This document shows positions 8,196-16,420 of a stretch of 64,000 nucleotides of DNA, piece after piece. The translations under genes were made by a program, and so were the position numbers. The DNA comes from Rhodospirillales bacterium (GTDB taxonomy: Bacteria > Pseudomonadota > Alphaproteobacteria > Rhodospirillales > Shumkoniaceae): NCBI GenBank assembly GCA_028281785.1, contig JANQJG010000098.1:1-64000 (forward strand). The letters run 5' to 3'. The number at the start of each line of letters is the position of its first letter. Positions within the stretch are counted from its first letter, which is position 1. The notes under the pieces are model-generated. The model searched no databases. It saw only the letters and a program-made list of their open reading frames with translations, and was not told the DNA's origin.

Positions 8196-9137
8196 ATGAT
8201 CGTCCAGGTGCTTTGGCGCGGCATTGGTGAGATCTTGCGTATCAGCCCCCGACAGGTGGAGGCCTTTCGCTCCGTCATGCTCACCAACAGCATGACAGCC
8301 GCCGCCGACCTTCTTAACATCTCCCAGCCGGCCGTAACTCGGCTAATCAAGGACCTCGAAGAGAGCGTTGGGATTGCTCTGTTCCATCGTGTGGGAACGC
8401 GTCTCGCTCCGACGCGGGAAGCCCTGCTGCTGCTTCCCGCGGTCGAACGACTGTTCGTCGGGCTGGAGGATATTGAAGAGGCGGCCAGATCTATTCGGCG
8501 CAATCCCCTTGGGACATTGCGTATTGCTGCGATGCCGCTTCTGTCCCTCGGATACCTCGCCAAGACGACAAGAGCGTTTCTAAAACCGCGCCCGCAGCTT
8601 TCGATATCGGTCCATTTCGATACTTCCGTGAATATCGTCGATCTCGTCGCGCGGAGTCAGTACGATCTTGGTATCTGCTCGGTCCCCGCAATCCATCCGC
8701 GGATCAGCTTTGAGCAGCTTGCCCCGGTCGAAGCCGTCTGCATTCTTCCCCGGAACCATCCCCTCTCTGCTGAATCGGAGATACACGCATCAGATCTCGA
8801 CGGCATCGATTTCGTGTCCCTCGGTCACAGCAGCCTTCTCCGACAGCAAGTAAACGCGGTGCTTGCCGCCGAAGGCGTAACTGTGAACTTGAAAGTTGAA
8901 ACACTTTACTCCGCGACGGTCCGAGCCTTCGTCGAGCACGGCCTGGGCGTCTCGATCGTCGATCCCTTCGTCGCAGCCGATACCTCCCACCAGGGAATCG
9001 CCGTCAGGCCGTTCCGGCCAAGAATCCCGTACGAGTTCGCCCTCGTCTTCCCGCCCAACGTGCCGCCATCGCAACTTGCCCAAGAGTTTGGCGCGACCTT
9101 TCGCCGTTTCATGGCAGACGATTTCGGCGAGTTGTGA
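8196..9137 (+). CDS. LysR-family transcriptional regulator of the cyclase/TRAP operon
   Basis: The 313-residue product has the LysR helix-turn-helix near its start (SPRQVEAFRSVM, then AADLLNISQPAVTRLIKDLE) followed by a periplasmic-binding-like effector domain (NIVDLVARSQYDLGI, EHGLGVSIVDPFVA). The first 15 residues (before LRISPRQ) are longer than usual, and a TTG at 8235 preceded by GGTGAG could be the true start. It is transcribed away from the cyclase-TRAP operon, the usual arrangement for a LysR activator of its neighbours. The effector is probably the transported compound or its cyclised form. Downstream lies only a pseudogene fragment. Confidence 0.9.
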   Translation: MIVQVLWRGIGEILRISPRQVEAFRSVMLTNSMTAAADLLNISQPAVTRLIKDLEESVGIALFHRVGTRLAPTREALLLLPAVERLFVGLEDIEEAARSIRRNPLGTLRIAAMPLLSLGYLAKTTRAFLKPRPQLSISVHFDTSVNIVDLVARSQYDLGICSVPAIHPRISFEQLAPVEAVCILPRNHPLSAESEIHASDLDGIDFVSLGHSSLLRQQVNAVLAAEGVTVNLKVETLYSATVRAFVEHGLGVSIVDPFVAADTSHQGIAVRPFRPRIPYEFALVFPPNVPPSQLAQEFGATFRRFMADDFGEL

Positions 9138-9152
9138 AGAGACCGCTCATGG

Positions 9153-9377
9153 GGACCCCATCTCGCCGAAGCCTTCGGCCTGGATGTGGAGATCCACGCC
9201 CCCGGCCCGGCCCACCGCCATTGCATGCCGGCGATCGATCCGCAACTCCAACTTTTACGCGCCCGCCCTCGTCAGCCCGAAGATCCGCAACCCGGTTCCT
9301 CCGGTTCGGGCCTCGGCGTCACCTATGACGGGACGTATATCGAAAGACGCGCGATCATCGTCCAACGCTTCAAGTGA
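9153..9377 (+). pseudogene. C-terminal fragment of an enolase-superfamily gene, frameshifted
   Basis: Starting just after the LysR stop, the translation reads HLAEAFGLDVEIHAPGPAHR, typical of the last catalytic strand of mandelate-racemase-like enzymes. It continues in a shifted frame as RNSNFYAPALVSPKIRNPVP and returns to the first frame for GLGVTYDGTYIERR before a TGA. The first shift can be explained by a 4-bp duplication (GATCGATC-like, about 9233-9240). The second coincides with a small deletion before the conserved GLGV motif. No start or ribosome site is present. It is probably the 3' end of the gene whose middle lies at 3574-3768, with about 25-30 codons missing between the two. Confidence 0.6.
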
Positions 9378-9502
9378 CGCGGTTTTGGCCGGCCCGAATC
9401 CCAAGGCTGGCATGCAGGATTTCAGAGGAACTCAAGCGGTGTCGGGAATGCGGTTGACGATCAAGCCCACGGCTTGGCTCCCCTTCTTTCAGTGCCGACA
9501 TC

Positions 9503-9540
9503 TAGAGCATGTCTCGTTAATCTGAACGAGACATGCTCTA
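9503..9540. terminator. Perfect 16-bp hairpin at the end of the inositol operon
   Basis: TAGAGCATGTCTCGTT, a 6-base loop, then AACGAGACATGCTCTA form a perfect 16-bp stem. The right arm begins inside the stop codon of the leftward aldolase gene, so the hairpin is transcribed directly after it. There is no T-run, so it may be a 3' stabilising or processing hairpin, a repeat-family element, or a bidirectional terminator between the aldolase and the plus-strand remnant. A near copy of one arm (TAAAGCATGTCTC) occurs at about 34245-34257, at the edge of an IS110 scrap. Confidence 0.6.
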
Positions 9541-10368
9541 AGGATGACGTAGGGCTGATATCACCTCGACCGTGCATTCGCGGACGGCTGGAATTGTCGA
9601 TTTGAGCAGATCGAGCCTATCGAAAAGTTTCGGGTCGTTCGACATCGCCCGACGCAGAGCCTCGCCAAAGGCCATACGCAATTCGGTACCGATGTTGAAC
9701 TTGCAGACGCGGCTCTCCCGGGCCAGTCTGCGTCGCGTGTCAATCGGAATACCGCTACCGCCGTGCAGAACCAGCGGAAGCGTGGTCACCGCCTCGATCG
9801 CGGCGAGAGCGTCAAAGTCGATGCCGGCGGTCTTCTCGATCTGCAAATGCGTGTTGCCGATGGAAATCGCGAGGGCATCTGCCCCGCTTTCGCGATCGAA
9901 ACGCGCTGCCTCCTCGGGATCGGTGACGGCGGAGGCCGCTCCGTAGGCATAACCGACGACCCCCACTTCCCCCTCGACCGAGATCCCCGCGGCATGCGCC
10001 TTCTCAACGAGGCGGGCGGTCAACTCGACGTTCTCTGAAATCGGAAGCTTGGAGCCGTCGAACATGACGGAGGTGAAACCGCTGTCGATGCCCTCGATGC
10101 ATTCGTGAACGGAATACCCGTGATCGATATGGCAAACGATCGGCACGTTCGCCTGATCGGCCAAGTGACGGAACATCTTGCCCAGGATGGGAACGGGTGT
10201 GTGTTCACGGCAACTCGGCCCTGCCTGAAGGATGATCGGGATTCCGGTTTCCTCCGCAGCCTCCACATAGGCGCGGGCATCCTCCCAGCCGAGCACCACC
10301 AACCCGGCGACGGCATAGCCCTCGGCCATCGCCGGGGTCAGAACGTCCGAGAGCGAGCAGGCCGTCAT
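9538..10368 (-). CDS. iolJ: Class II aldolase of the inositol operon (IolJ/FbaA-KbaY type)
   Basis: This 276-residue protein has the class II (zinc) aldolase signatures: CHIDHGYSVHECIEGIDSGF with zinc ligand His, FDGSKLP, SVEGEVGVVG, the ligand His in IGNTHLQ, and the phosphate-binding LHGGSGIP and KFNIGTELR. In the iol pathway this reaction splits 2-deoxy-5-keto-gluconate-6-phosphate into dihydroxyacetone phosphate and malonate semialdehyde. Its place as the last gene of iolD-iolC-iolB supports that substrate over fructose-1,6-bisphosphate. Its start overlaps the iolB stop (ATGA). The iol assignment is from context; sequence alone would say class II aldolase. Confidence 0.8.
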   Translation of the reverse strand: MTACSLSDVLTPAMAEGYAVAGLVVLGWEDARAYVEAAEETGIPIILQAGPSCREHTPVPILGKMFRHLADQANVPIVCHIDHGYSVHECIEGIDSGFTSVMFDGSKLPISENVELTARLVEKAHAAGISVEGEVGVVGYAYGAASAVTDPEEAARFDRESGADALAISIGNTHLQIEKTAGIDFDALAAIEAVTTLPLVLHGGSGIPIDTRRRLARESRVCKFNIGTELRMAFGEALRRAMSNDPKLFDRLDLLKSTIPAVRECTVEVISALRHP

Positions 10369-11207
10369 TTGAACTTCGCAATCATGTCCTTGATGCCGGG
10401 AATGGTCTCGACCTGATAGGCATGCTCGGGCTGGAAGTACTGCACCAGCGAACGCTGGGACAGGCCACCGAGGATGGTAAAGTAATACATCTCGTATCCC
10501 GGCGCGACGACGCTCGGATGATAACCGTCGTTGAACACGAAGGTCGACCCGTCGACCAGATGAAATGCCTCGCCGACCTTGTCGCCGTGGGCCTGTAACA
10601 ATTGCAGGCCGAAACCGTGACTGGGATTGAAGCGGAAATTGTAGATCTCGTTGTGGCAGGTTTCGTCGGGCAGGTGATCCGAACCGTGCTTGTGCGAGGG
10701 GAAGCCCGACCAGCCGCCCTGGCCGACCGTATACAGCTCCGATACCAGAAGTCGACCAACCCTGTCATGGTGCTTGCCGCCCAGAATGTGTTTGATCTTG
10801 CGGTGGGTCTTGGTGTCGTCGGACCCGTACTGCACGACATCTATATCCGCCGCCCGGATGGCGAAGGGCGCCAAGACGTCGGCGAATTTGGCACCGGCGA
10901 CAAAAATCTCCGCGTCGTCTGATGTACAGGTTAGTCGGGCCTTTGCCCCAGTGGGGACATAAACGCCTTCGGGCTCGCCATCCCAGACGTTTTCGCGGCG
11001 CAGCCCGATGCCCTGATAGGCTTCGCCCTCGACACTGACATCCACGGTCCCTGTCGCCGGAACAATACAGGTTTCGTACCCGGGAACCTGAAATTCGAAG
11101 GTCTGGCCTTCGCGCAGTTTCACGATGTTGAAATAGGTCAGCGGCGTGGTGGCGTCATCGACGTCGACCAGGGGCTTGTTTTCATTGTTATAGGGAGGAA
11201 TATGCAT
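10365..11207 (-). CDS. iolB: 5-deoxy-glucuronate isomerase
   Basis: The 280-residue product is a bicupin of the IolB family, which converts 5-deoxy-D-glucuronate to 2-deoxy-5-keto-D-gluconate in myo-inositol catabolism. The metal-binding region reads PSHKHGSDHLPDET followed by EIYNFRFNPSHGFGLQ, the family's second-cupin signature, and YHPSVVAPGYEMYYFTILGG near the end. The true start is the ATG at 11205-11207 with GGAG upstream; the frame runs open a further 60 codons upstream, but that part overlaps iolC and is not real. It overlaps the iolC end by about 20 bp and iolJ by 4 bp, so the genes are translationally coupled. Confidence 0.93.
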   Translation of the reverse strand: MHIPPYNNENKPLVDVDDATTPLTYFNIVKLREGQTFEFQVPGYETCIVPATGTVDVSVEGEAYQGIGLRRENVWDGEPEGVYVPTGAKARLTCTSDDAEIFVAGAKFADVLAPFAIRAADIDVVQYGSDDTKTHRKIKHILGGKHHDRVGRLLVSELYTVGQGGWSGFPSHKHGSDHLPDETCHNEIYNFRFNPSHGFGLQLLQAHGDKVGEAFHLVDGSTFVFNDGYHPSVVAPGYEMYYFTILGGLSQRSLVQYFQPEHAYQVETIPGIKDMIAKFK

Positions 11208-12213
11208 GGTCTTCTCCAAGCGAAAAGGGCTCGATAGCGTGGGATCGGGTGAACTCCTCGATTTCGTCGGGCGTCGGCATCGCCGTTGAACAGGCCACAC
11301 GCGAGACCACAATGGCCGCCGAAGCCGAGCCGTAGCGAACGGCCTCGTCCACAGACAAACCGTTTGAGAGCCCGGCCATGAAACCACCGAGGAAGCCGTC
11401 CCCGGCGCCGGCGGGTTTCAACGCATCGACCTTGTAGATGCCGTTCTTGTGGCTGCCCGATTCGGTGAACGTGATCGAACCGAACTCGCCCATCTTGTAG
11501 ACGACGACGGAGGCCTGGCCCGATATCAGGGACCGGGCGAAGTCGAGACCTTGTTGTGGCGAGCCACCCGTGTTTCCGGCAGCAACGTCGAACTCCACGT
11601 CGTTGCCGATGACGATGTCGCATTCGGCCACGGCGCGGGAGTAGACATCCGCCGCTTCCTCAGCCGAGGTCCAGGAATAGGGACGGTAGTCCATATCGAT
11701 AACCGCCGAACTCCCAGCTTGCCGGGCCAGGGTGATAGCGCGGAAGATGGCCGCGCGAGATGGCTCTGCGGCGAGCGCGGTGCCCGAGAGGATAACCGCG
11801 TTCGTGTTTTCGTAGTCGAGCGACTCGACATCGTCGGTGTTCATCTGGAAATCGGCGGCGCCGTTTCGGTAGATCACCGCCTGGTAGTTTTCCAGCCGGG
11901 ATTCGGCGACCGCCAGCGTGTTTCGCGCCTCGCCGCCGACAACGCGGCAATAGGTCGTTCCGACCCCGAATTTCTCCAAAGTCCTGGTGGTGAAACGCCC
12001 GATCGCGTCGTCGGAGACGCAGGTTACCAGTTCCGCTTGGCAACCCTGTTTGACGAGCGCAACGGCGATGTTTCCCGCCGAGCCGCCAATATGGGCCGAA
12101 AACGATGTGGCGTCCTCGATTCTGGTGCCCGGAGGCTCGGGACAAAAATCGATGCCGGCCCGGCCGATGGAAATGAACCTTCTTCCGCTCAGACGCTCGA
12201 TAAGACCCTCCAT
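11188..12213 (-). CDS. iolC: 5-dehydro-2-deoxygluconokinase
   Basis: A 341-residue PfkB-family sugar kinase. It has the N-terminal FISIGRAGIDFCP and IGGSAGNIAVAL substrate region, NTLAVAE as in the IolC subgroup, and the ATP/catalytic motif PAGAGDGFLGGF (catalytic Asp in GAGD, with Pro-Ala replacing the usual Pro-Thr). It phosphorylates 2-deoxy-5-keto-D-gluconate, the step before the aldolase. The start at the ATG 12211-12213 lies 5 bp after the iolD stop. Neighbours iolD and iolB on either side make the function secure. The frame stays open upstream into iolD, but that extension has no meaning. Confidence 0.92.
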   Translation of the reverse strand: MEGLIERLSGRRFISIGRAGIDFCPEPPGTRIEDATSFSAHIGGSAGNIAVALVKQGCQAELVTCVSDDAIGRFTTRTLEKFGVGTTYCRVVGGEARNTLAVAESRLENYQAVIYRNGAADFQMNTDDVESLDYENTNAVILSGTALAAEPSRAAIFRAITLARQAGSSAVIDMDYRPYSWTSAEEAADVYSRAVAECDIVIGNDVEFDVAAGNTGGSPQQGLDFARSLISGQASVVVYKMGEFGSITFTESGSHKNGIYKVDALKPAGAGDGFLGGFMAGLSNGLSVDEAVRYGSASAAIVVSRVACSTAMPTPDEIEEFTRSHAIEPFSLGEDHAYSSL

Positions 12214-12218
12214 CACAT

Positions 12219-14090
12219 CTAAACGCCCTTGCGCTGGGATTGGCGCGCCTCGTCGATTACGGCACGGGCCCGGTTGATTTCCTCGCGGTCGGAAACATGG
12301 GGAATGCCGGTCTCCCACCAGGTGTGCCCCTCCTGCGTCCAGCCCTCGAAGGGATCCACCTTAAGGGAAATCACGTAGGTCTGGGATGCCGCCTTCGCGC
12401 GCCCGAACGCCTCCTTGAGACCGTCTATGGACGTCACGGTTTCGGCCGTGGCTCCCATGGCCTGGGCGTGCATTTCGAAGTCGACGGCGAAGGGCTCCAC
12501 CTCCAATTTGCAGTCCTTGATCAGGTTGTTGAAGGACAGGTTCCCCGTCCCGTTCTGGAGCTTGTTGATGACGGCGAAGCCGCCATTGTCGCAAACGACG
12601 ATGATCAGCTTCTTGCCAGACAGGACGGATGAATAGATGTCGGAGTTCAGAAGCAGATAGGATCCGTCGCCGACAAAAACGATGGTCTGCGCATCGGGTT
12701 CGGTTTGTTCCTGTGCGATCCGCGCGCCCCAGGCGCCGGCGATTTCATACCCCATGCAGGAGTATCCGAACTCGATGTCGACGGTTCCGATATCCTTGGT
12801 TCGCCAGTTGACCGCCACTTCCGCGGGAAGCCCCCCCGCAGCCGTCACGATGCGGTCACGCGGATCGCAGACCTCGTTGATGGCGCCCACCACCTGGGCG
12901 TAGGACATGGGCCGGTTCCCAGGGCGGACATTGTCGTCGACATAATTGTTCCAGGCGGCCGTTTCGCGCTTTGCAATGTCGGTCCATGTTTCCGAGGCAC
13001 GATAGTCGCCAACGGCCTTTTCCAATGCCTCGATGCCGCGCTTGGCATCGCCGACAACCGGAAGCGACAGATGCTTGCCCGCGTCGTAACGCGCCGCGTT
13101 GATCGCGATGAACTTGGCGTCCGAGGCGAAAGCCGACCAGGATCCGGTGGTGAAATCCTGGAGCCTGGTGCCGACGGCGAGGATCACATCGGCCGCCTTC
13201 GCCAGATTGTTCGCGGAGTTCGATCCGGTCACCCCGATCGGCCCACAGTTCAACGGATGACCGAAAACCATATTGGCCCGGCCGGCGATGGTTTCCACAA
13301 CCGGTATGTTGTGCGCTTCGGCGAAGGCGGTGACGTCGGCCGTCGCGCGGCTGTACTGCACCCCGCCCCCGGCGATGATCAATGGCCGTTGCGCTGCCTT
13401 CAAAAGTTCGGCCGCCGCGGCGACTTCCTCGCTGTCGGGAACCGCACGCCGGATTCGGTGGGTCTTGGGCTCGAAGAACGCCAACGGATAGTCATAGGTC
13501 CAGCCCTGTACATCCTGTGGCAGGCTGAGCAAGGCCGGTCCGCAATCCGCCGGGTCCAGCATGGTTGCGATGGCCTGCGGCAACGACTGGATCAACTGGG
13601 CCGGGTGGGTGATCCGATCCCAGTACCGGGTAACGGGCTGAAACGCCTCGTTCACCGAAATGGTCGGGTTGTGGAAGTGTTCGACCTGTTGCAGCACGGG
13701 GTCCGGCAGTCGGGTAGAGAAGGTGTCGCCACACAGAAGCAGCAGGGGTAACCGGTTGGCATGGGCGATCGCCGCCGAGGTCACCATGTTCGTGGATCCC
13801 GGCCCCGCCGAGGAGGTGGCGAACATGAACTGCCGGCGCAGCTTTTGTTTGGCGAATCCGATGGCGGCCATCGCCATGGACTGCTCGTTCTGCCCCCGCC
13901 ATAGGGGCAGCTCCTCACGATGGTTGTACAGGGCCTCGCCCAGACAGATCACATTGCCATGGCCGAATATGGCGAAGCCGCCGCCACAAAGCCGTTTCCT
14001 CTCGCCGTCCATCTCGATGAACTGATTGGCAAGATGGCGCACCAGCGCCTGGGCCATGGTCAGCTTCACGGTGCCTGCTTGACCTGCCAT
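12219..14090 (-). CDS. iolD: 3D-(3,5/4)-trihydroxycyclohexane-1,2-dione hydrolase (TPP enzyme)
   Basis: The 623-residue product is a thiamine-diphosphate enzyme of the acetolactate-synthase superfamily. The pyrophosphate-domain catalytic Glu lies in RGQNEQSMAMAA, SSAGPGSTNMVTSAA is the following loop, and VGDGSYLLLNSDIYSS with a downstream DNGGF forms the metal/TPP-binding GDG...N motif. IolD hydrolyses the diketo inositol ring to 5-deoxy-glucuronate. The start ATG at 14088-14090 (MAGQAGTVKLTMAQALVRHL) is the family's usual N-terminus. The frame runs open for 550 codons more upstream, across the opposite-strand iolE and iolG-like genes, and that part is not coding. It is the first gene of the iolDCBJ operon, about 65 bp from a LacI-type operator. 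Confidence 0.94.
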   Translation of the reverse strand: MAGQAGTVKLTMAQALVRHLANQFIEMDGERKRLCGGGFAIFGHGNVICLGEALYNHREELPLWRGQNEQSMAMAAIGFAKQKLRRQFMFATSSAGPGSTNMVTSAAIAHANRLPLLLLCGDTFSTRLPDPVLQQVEHFHNPTISVNEAFQPVTRYWDRITHPAQLIQSLPQAIATMLDPADCGPALLSLPQDVQGWTYDYPLAFFEPKTHRIRRAVPDSEEVAAAAELLKAAQRPLIIAGGGVQYSRATADVTAFAEAHNIPVVETIAGRANMVFGHPLNCGPIGVTGSNSANNLAKAADVILAVGTRLQDFTTGSWSAFASDAKFIAINAARYDAGKHLSLPVVGDAKRGIEALEKAVGDYRASETWTDIAKRETAAWNNYVDDNVRPGNRPMSYAQVVGAINEVCDPRDRIVTAAGGLPAEVAVNWRTKDIGTVDIEFGYSCMGYEIAGAWGARIAQEQTEPDAQTIVFVGDGSYLLLNSDIYSSVLSGKKLIIVVCDNGGFAVINKLQNGTGNLSFNNLIKDCKLEVEPFAVDFEMHAQAMGATAETVTSIDGLKEAFGRAKAASQTYVISLKVDPFEGWTQEGHTWWETGIPHVSDREEINRARAVIDEARQSQRKGV

Positions 14091-14154
14091 TTCACTCTCC
14101 GACTTTCGCCAACATTGGATCTTGACGGTTGATGATAATTTGCGTTCAATGATA

Positions 14155-14170
14155 TTGCAACCGGTTGCAA
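14155..14170. promoter_or_regulatory. LacI-type operator between iolD and iolE
   Basis: TTGCAACCGGTTGCAA is a perfect 16-bp palindrome with the central CG typical of LacI-family operators. It lies in the 135-bp divergent promoter region of iolD (leftward) and iolE (rightward). An identical site occurs at 17519-17534 next to the LacI regulator gene of this cluster, which is therefore the likely binder. Confidence 0.85.
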
Positions 14171-14225
14171 AAATGATTTCCGGGCCGACGAAAACGGCGC
14201 AACGAGATTGAATGGCGGGAAAGAG

Positions 14226-15119
14226 ATGTCGATCAGAATCGGAAACGCGCCGTGTTCCTGGGGGGTGGAATTCGCGGACGATCCAAGGAATCCGCAGTGG
14301 ACCCGCGTTCTGGACGAATGCAGGGATGCGGGCTATCGCGGGATCGAACTGGGGCCGGTAGGCTTCATGCCCGAAGATCCGGTGGAATTGGACGATGCGC
14401 TGGAGGCTCGCGGCCTCGAATTGATCGGCGGGGTGGTGTTCCGCCCGTTTCACAATCCGGACAAATGGGATGACGTCCTCGACGGCGCTGTCCGCACCTG
14501 CAAGGCGCTGTCCGCACACGGCGCGCGGCAGCTTGTCCTTATAGACAGTATTTCCGACCGCCGGGCGCCGACGGCCGGACGGCCCGACGAAGCGGAACAG
14601 ATGGACGGGGATGAATGGCGCGCCTTTGTCGGGCGCATTCGCGAAATCACCCGGATCGGCGGGGAGGAATACGGCCTGACCGTAGGCATCCACCCCCACG
14701 CCGCCGGATTCATGGATTTCGAGGCCGAGGCGGAGCGCCTGCTCGCGGATGTTTCGTCCGACATCCTCAAGATCGCCCTTGATACCGGCCATAGCGTTTA
14801 CGCCGGTTTCGATCCGGTGGCGTTCTACAGGCGCCACAGCGATCGGGTCTCCTATGTCCATTTCAAGGATATCGCTCCGGCGATCAAAGAGGACGTCATC
14901 GCCAATCGGACCGGTTTCTACGACGCCTGCGCGCTGGGCATTTTCTGCAATTTGGGTGACGGCGCGGTGGATTTTCCGGCCATGAAACAGGCCTTGACCG
15001 ACGCCGGGTTCGAGGGATGGTGCACGGTGGAGCAGGACTGCGATCCGCAGGGGGACACCTCTCCCGTCGACGACGCGCGCGCCAATCGGAAATACCTGGA
15101 ATCCATTGGGTTCGCATAA
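14226..15119 (+). CDS. iolE: Inosose dehydratase (IolE family)
   Basis: The product is a 297-residue TIM-barrel of the sugar-phosphate isomerase/epimerase superfamily. It begins IGNAPCSWGVEF, the conserved start of IolE proteins, has GYRGIELGPVGF, the metal-site region LTVGIHPHAAGF and IALDTGHSVYAGFDPVAFY, and ends with GWCTVEQDCDP. It dehydrates 2-keto-myo-inositol to the trihydroxycyclohexanedione acted on by IolD. I start at the ATG at 14226, 12 bases after GGCGGGAAA; an ATG six codons earlier is possible. It is the first gene of the rightward unit, facing iolD across a LacI operator, and is followed 15 bp later by a Gfo/Idh dehydrogenase. Confidence 0.93.
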   Translation: MSIRIGNAPCSWGVEFADDPRNPQWTRVLDECRDAGYRGIELGPVGFMPEDPVELDDALEARGLELIGGVVFRPFHNPDKWDDVLDGAVRTCKALSAHGARQLVLIDSISDRRAPTAGRPDEAEQMDGDEWRAFVGRIREITRIGGEEYGLTVGIHPHAAGFMDFEAEAERLLADVSSDILKIALDTGHSVYAGFDPVAFYRRHSDRVSYVHFKDIAPAIKEDVIANRTGFYDACALGIFCNLGDGAVDFPAMKQALTDAGFEGWCTVEQDCDPQGDTSPVDDARANRKYLESIGFA

Positions 15120-15134
15120 GTAAGCAGGGCGAAA

Positions 15135-16292
15135 ATGAAGAAATTGAACTGGGGCATGATCGGCGGCGGCGAGGGCAGCCAGATCGGCCCGGCCCATCGT
15201 TTGGGCGCTCACCTGGACGGGCTTTTCCAAATGGTTGCCGGCGCCTTGGACATCGACCCGGACAAGGGGCGCGATTACGCGATTCGGCTGGGGATCGCCA
15301 AGGATCGGGCCTATGGCGACTGGCGCGAGATGCTGGCCGCCGAGCGTGACCGGGCCGACCGGATCGATCTGGTCACGATCGCGACGCCGAACGCCACCCA
15401 CTACGAAATCTGCACGGCTTTTCTCGAATCCGGCTTCAATGTGCTTTGCGAGAAGCCCATGACGATGACCGTCGAAGAAGGCGAGGAGATCGTGGCGCTG
15501 GCCGAGTCGTCCGGCTGCGTTTTTGCCGTGAACTACGGCTATGCCGGCTATGCGCTCGTTCGCCATATGCGGGCCATGATCGCGCGCGGCGACCTGGGGA
15601 AGGTCCGCCTCGTGAAGGCCGAGTTCGCCCATGGCTTTCACGCCGATGCCGAGGACGCCGACAACCCGCGCGTGCGCTGGCGGTACGATCCGGCCCAGGC
15701 CGGCATGTCGGCGGTCATGGCCGACTGCGGCATCCACGCGCTCCACATGGCCTGCTTCGTCACCGGCCAGGAAGTCGAAAGACTGTCCGCCGATTTTGCC
15801 TCCTGCATCTCGTCGCGGACTCTAGAAGACGACGCCATGGTTTCCTTCCGCATGTCGGGCGGCGCCGTTGGCCGCCTTTGGGCAAGTGCGATGGCGGTTG
15901 GCCATATGCATGGTCTGAACATCGAGGTTTTCGGTGAAAAGGGCGGTATCCGCTGGGCGCAGGAATGGCCCAATCAGCTTTACTGGACGCCGTTGAACGA
16001 ACCGACCCGCATCTTGGAGCGCGGCGCTCCCAACCTGTCTCCGGAGGCCGACCGCGCCTCGCGTGTGACCATCGGCCATGCCGAGGGCATGTCGCTCGCC
16101 TTTGCGAATATCTATACCGACCTTGCCGAGATCATCGGCGCGGCCCGTGACAGCCGTAAGCCGGACCCGGTAGCCATGCATTATCCGCGTGCCATCGACG
16201 GCCTGAATTCCATGGCGGCGGTGCAGGCGGCCGTCTCTTCGGCGCAGAACGGAGGACGTTGGGAAGATGCCCGCCCGCCGTCGCGTCGTTGA
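15135..16292 (+). CDS. Gfo/Idh/MocA oxidoreductase, probable inositol dehydrogenase
   Basis: A 385-residue NAD(P)-dependent dehydrogenase. The Rossmann loop is WGMIGGGEGSQIGPAHR, the conserved Lys lies in CEKPMTM, and the catalytic Asp/His pair in DCGIHALHMA (D-x3-H), as in inositol dehydrogenases. It is a candidate for the first iol step (myo- or scyllo-inositol to inosose). It is co-oriented with iolE at 15 bp spacing. A second protein of the family lies at 17643-18770, so one may act on myo- and the other on scyllo- or another inositol isomer; sequence does not tell which. Its WQ/longer N-terminal loop (GGGEGS) is the form seen in members clustered with iolE. Confidence 0.88.
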   Translation: MKKLNWGMIGGGEGSQIGPAHRLGAHLDGLFQMVAGALDIDPDKGRDYAIRLGIAKDRAYGDWREMLAAERDRADRIDLVTIATPNATHYEICTAFLESGFNVLCEKPMTMTVEEGEEIVALAESSGCVFAVNYGYAGYALVRHMRAMIARGDLGKVRLVKAEFAHGFHADAEDADNPRVRWRYDPAQAGMSAVMADCGIHALHMACFVTGQEVERLSADFASCISSRTLEDDAMVSFRMSGGAVGRLWASAMAVGHMHGLNIEVFGEKGGIRWAQEWPNQLYWTPLNEPTRILERGAPNLSPEADRASRVTIGHAEGMSLAFANIYTDLAEIIGAARDSRKPDPVAMHYPRAIDGLNSMAAVQAAVSSAQNGGRWEDARPPSRR

Positions 16293-16344
16293 AAAGCCGC
16301 AGCGGTCTGATACCGGCGAGCGGCTGAAAGGACTCGGGCCTCTC

Positions 16345-16391
16345 CTTCGACTTTGCTCAGGATGAGGCCCTCATGCTGAGCTTCGTCGAAG
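16345..16391. repeat. REP-like inverted repeat between convergent genes
   Basis: CTTCGACTTTGCTCAGGATGA and TCATGCTGAGCTTCGTCGAA (plus a final G) form a 21-bp inverted repeat with four mismatches and a 5-bp loop. It sits between the convergent iolG-like and LacI genes. The sequence type (CTTCGAC...GCTCAG.ATGA) resembles dispersed palindromic repeats common in GC-rich proteobacteria and may end transcription from both sides. Confidence 0.65.
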
Positions 16392-16420
16392 CACGAGGGC
16401 CGACTGCCCGGCGTGTCACT

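Noticed and set aside
14091-15746. Leftward open extension of the iolD frame for over 500 codons
   Set aside because: It lies antisense to iolE and the iolG-like gene, which have clear family motifs; the extension has no motif and is a by-product of GC-rich codons.
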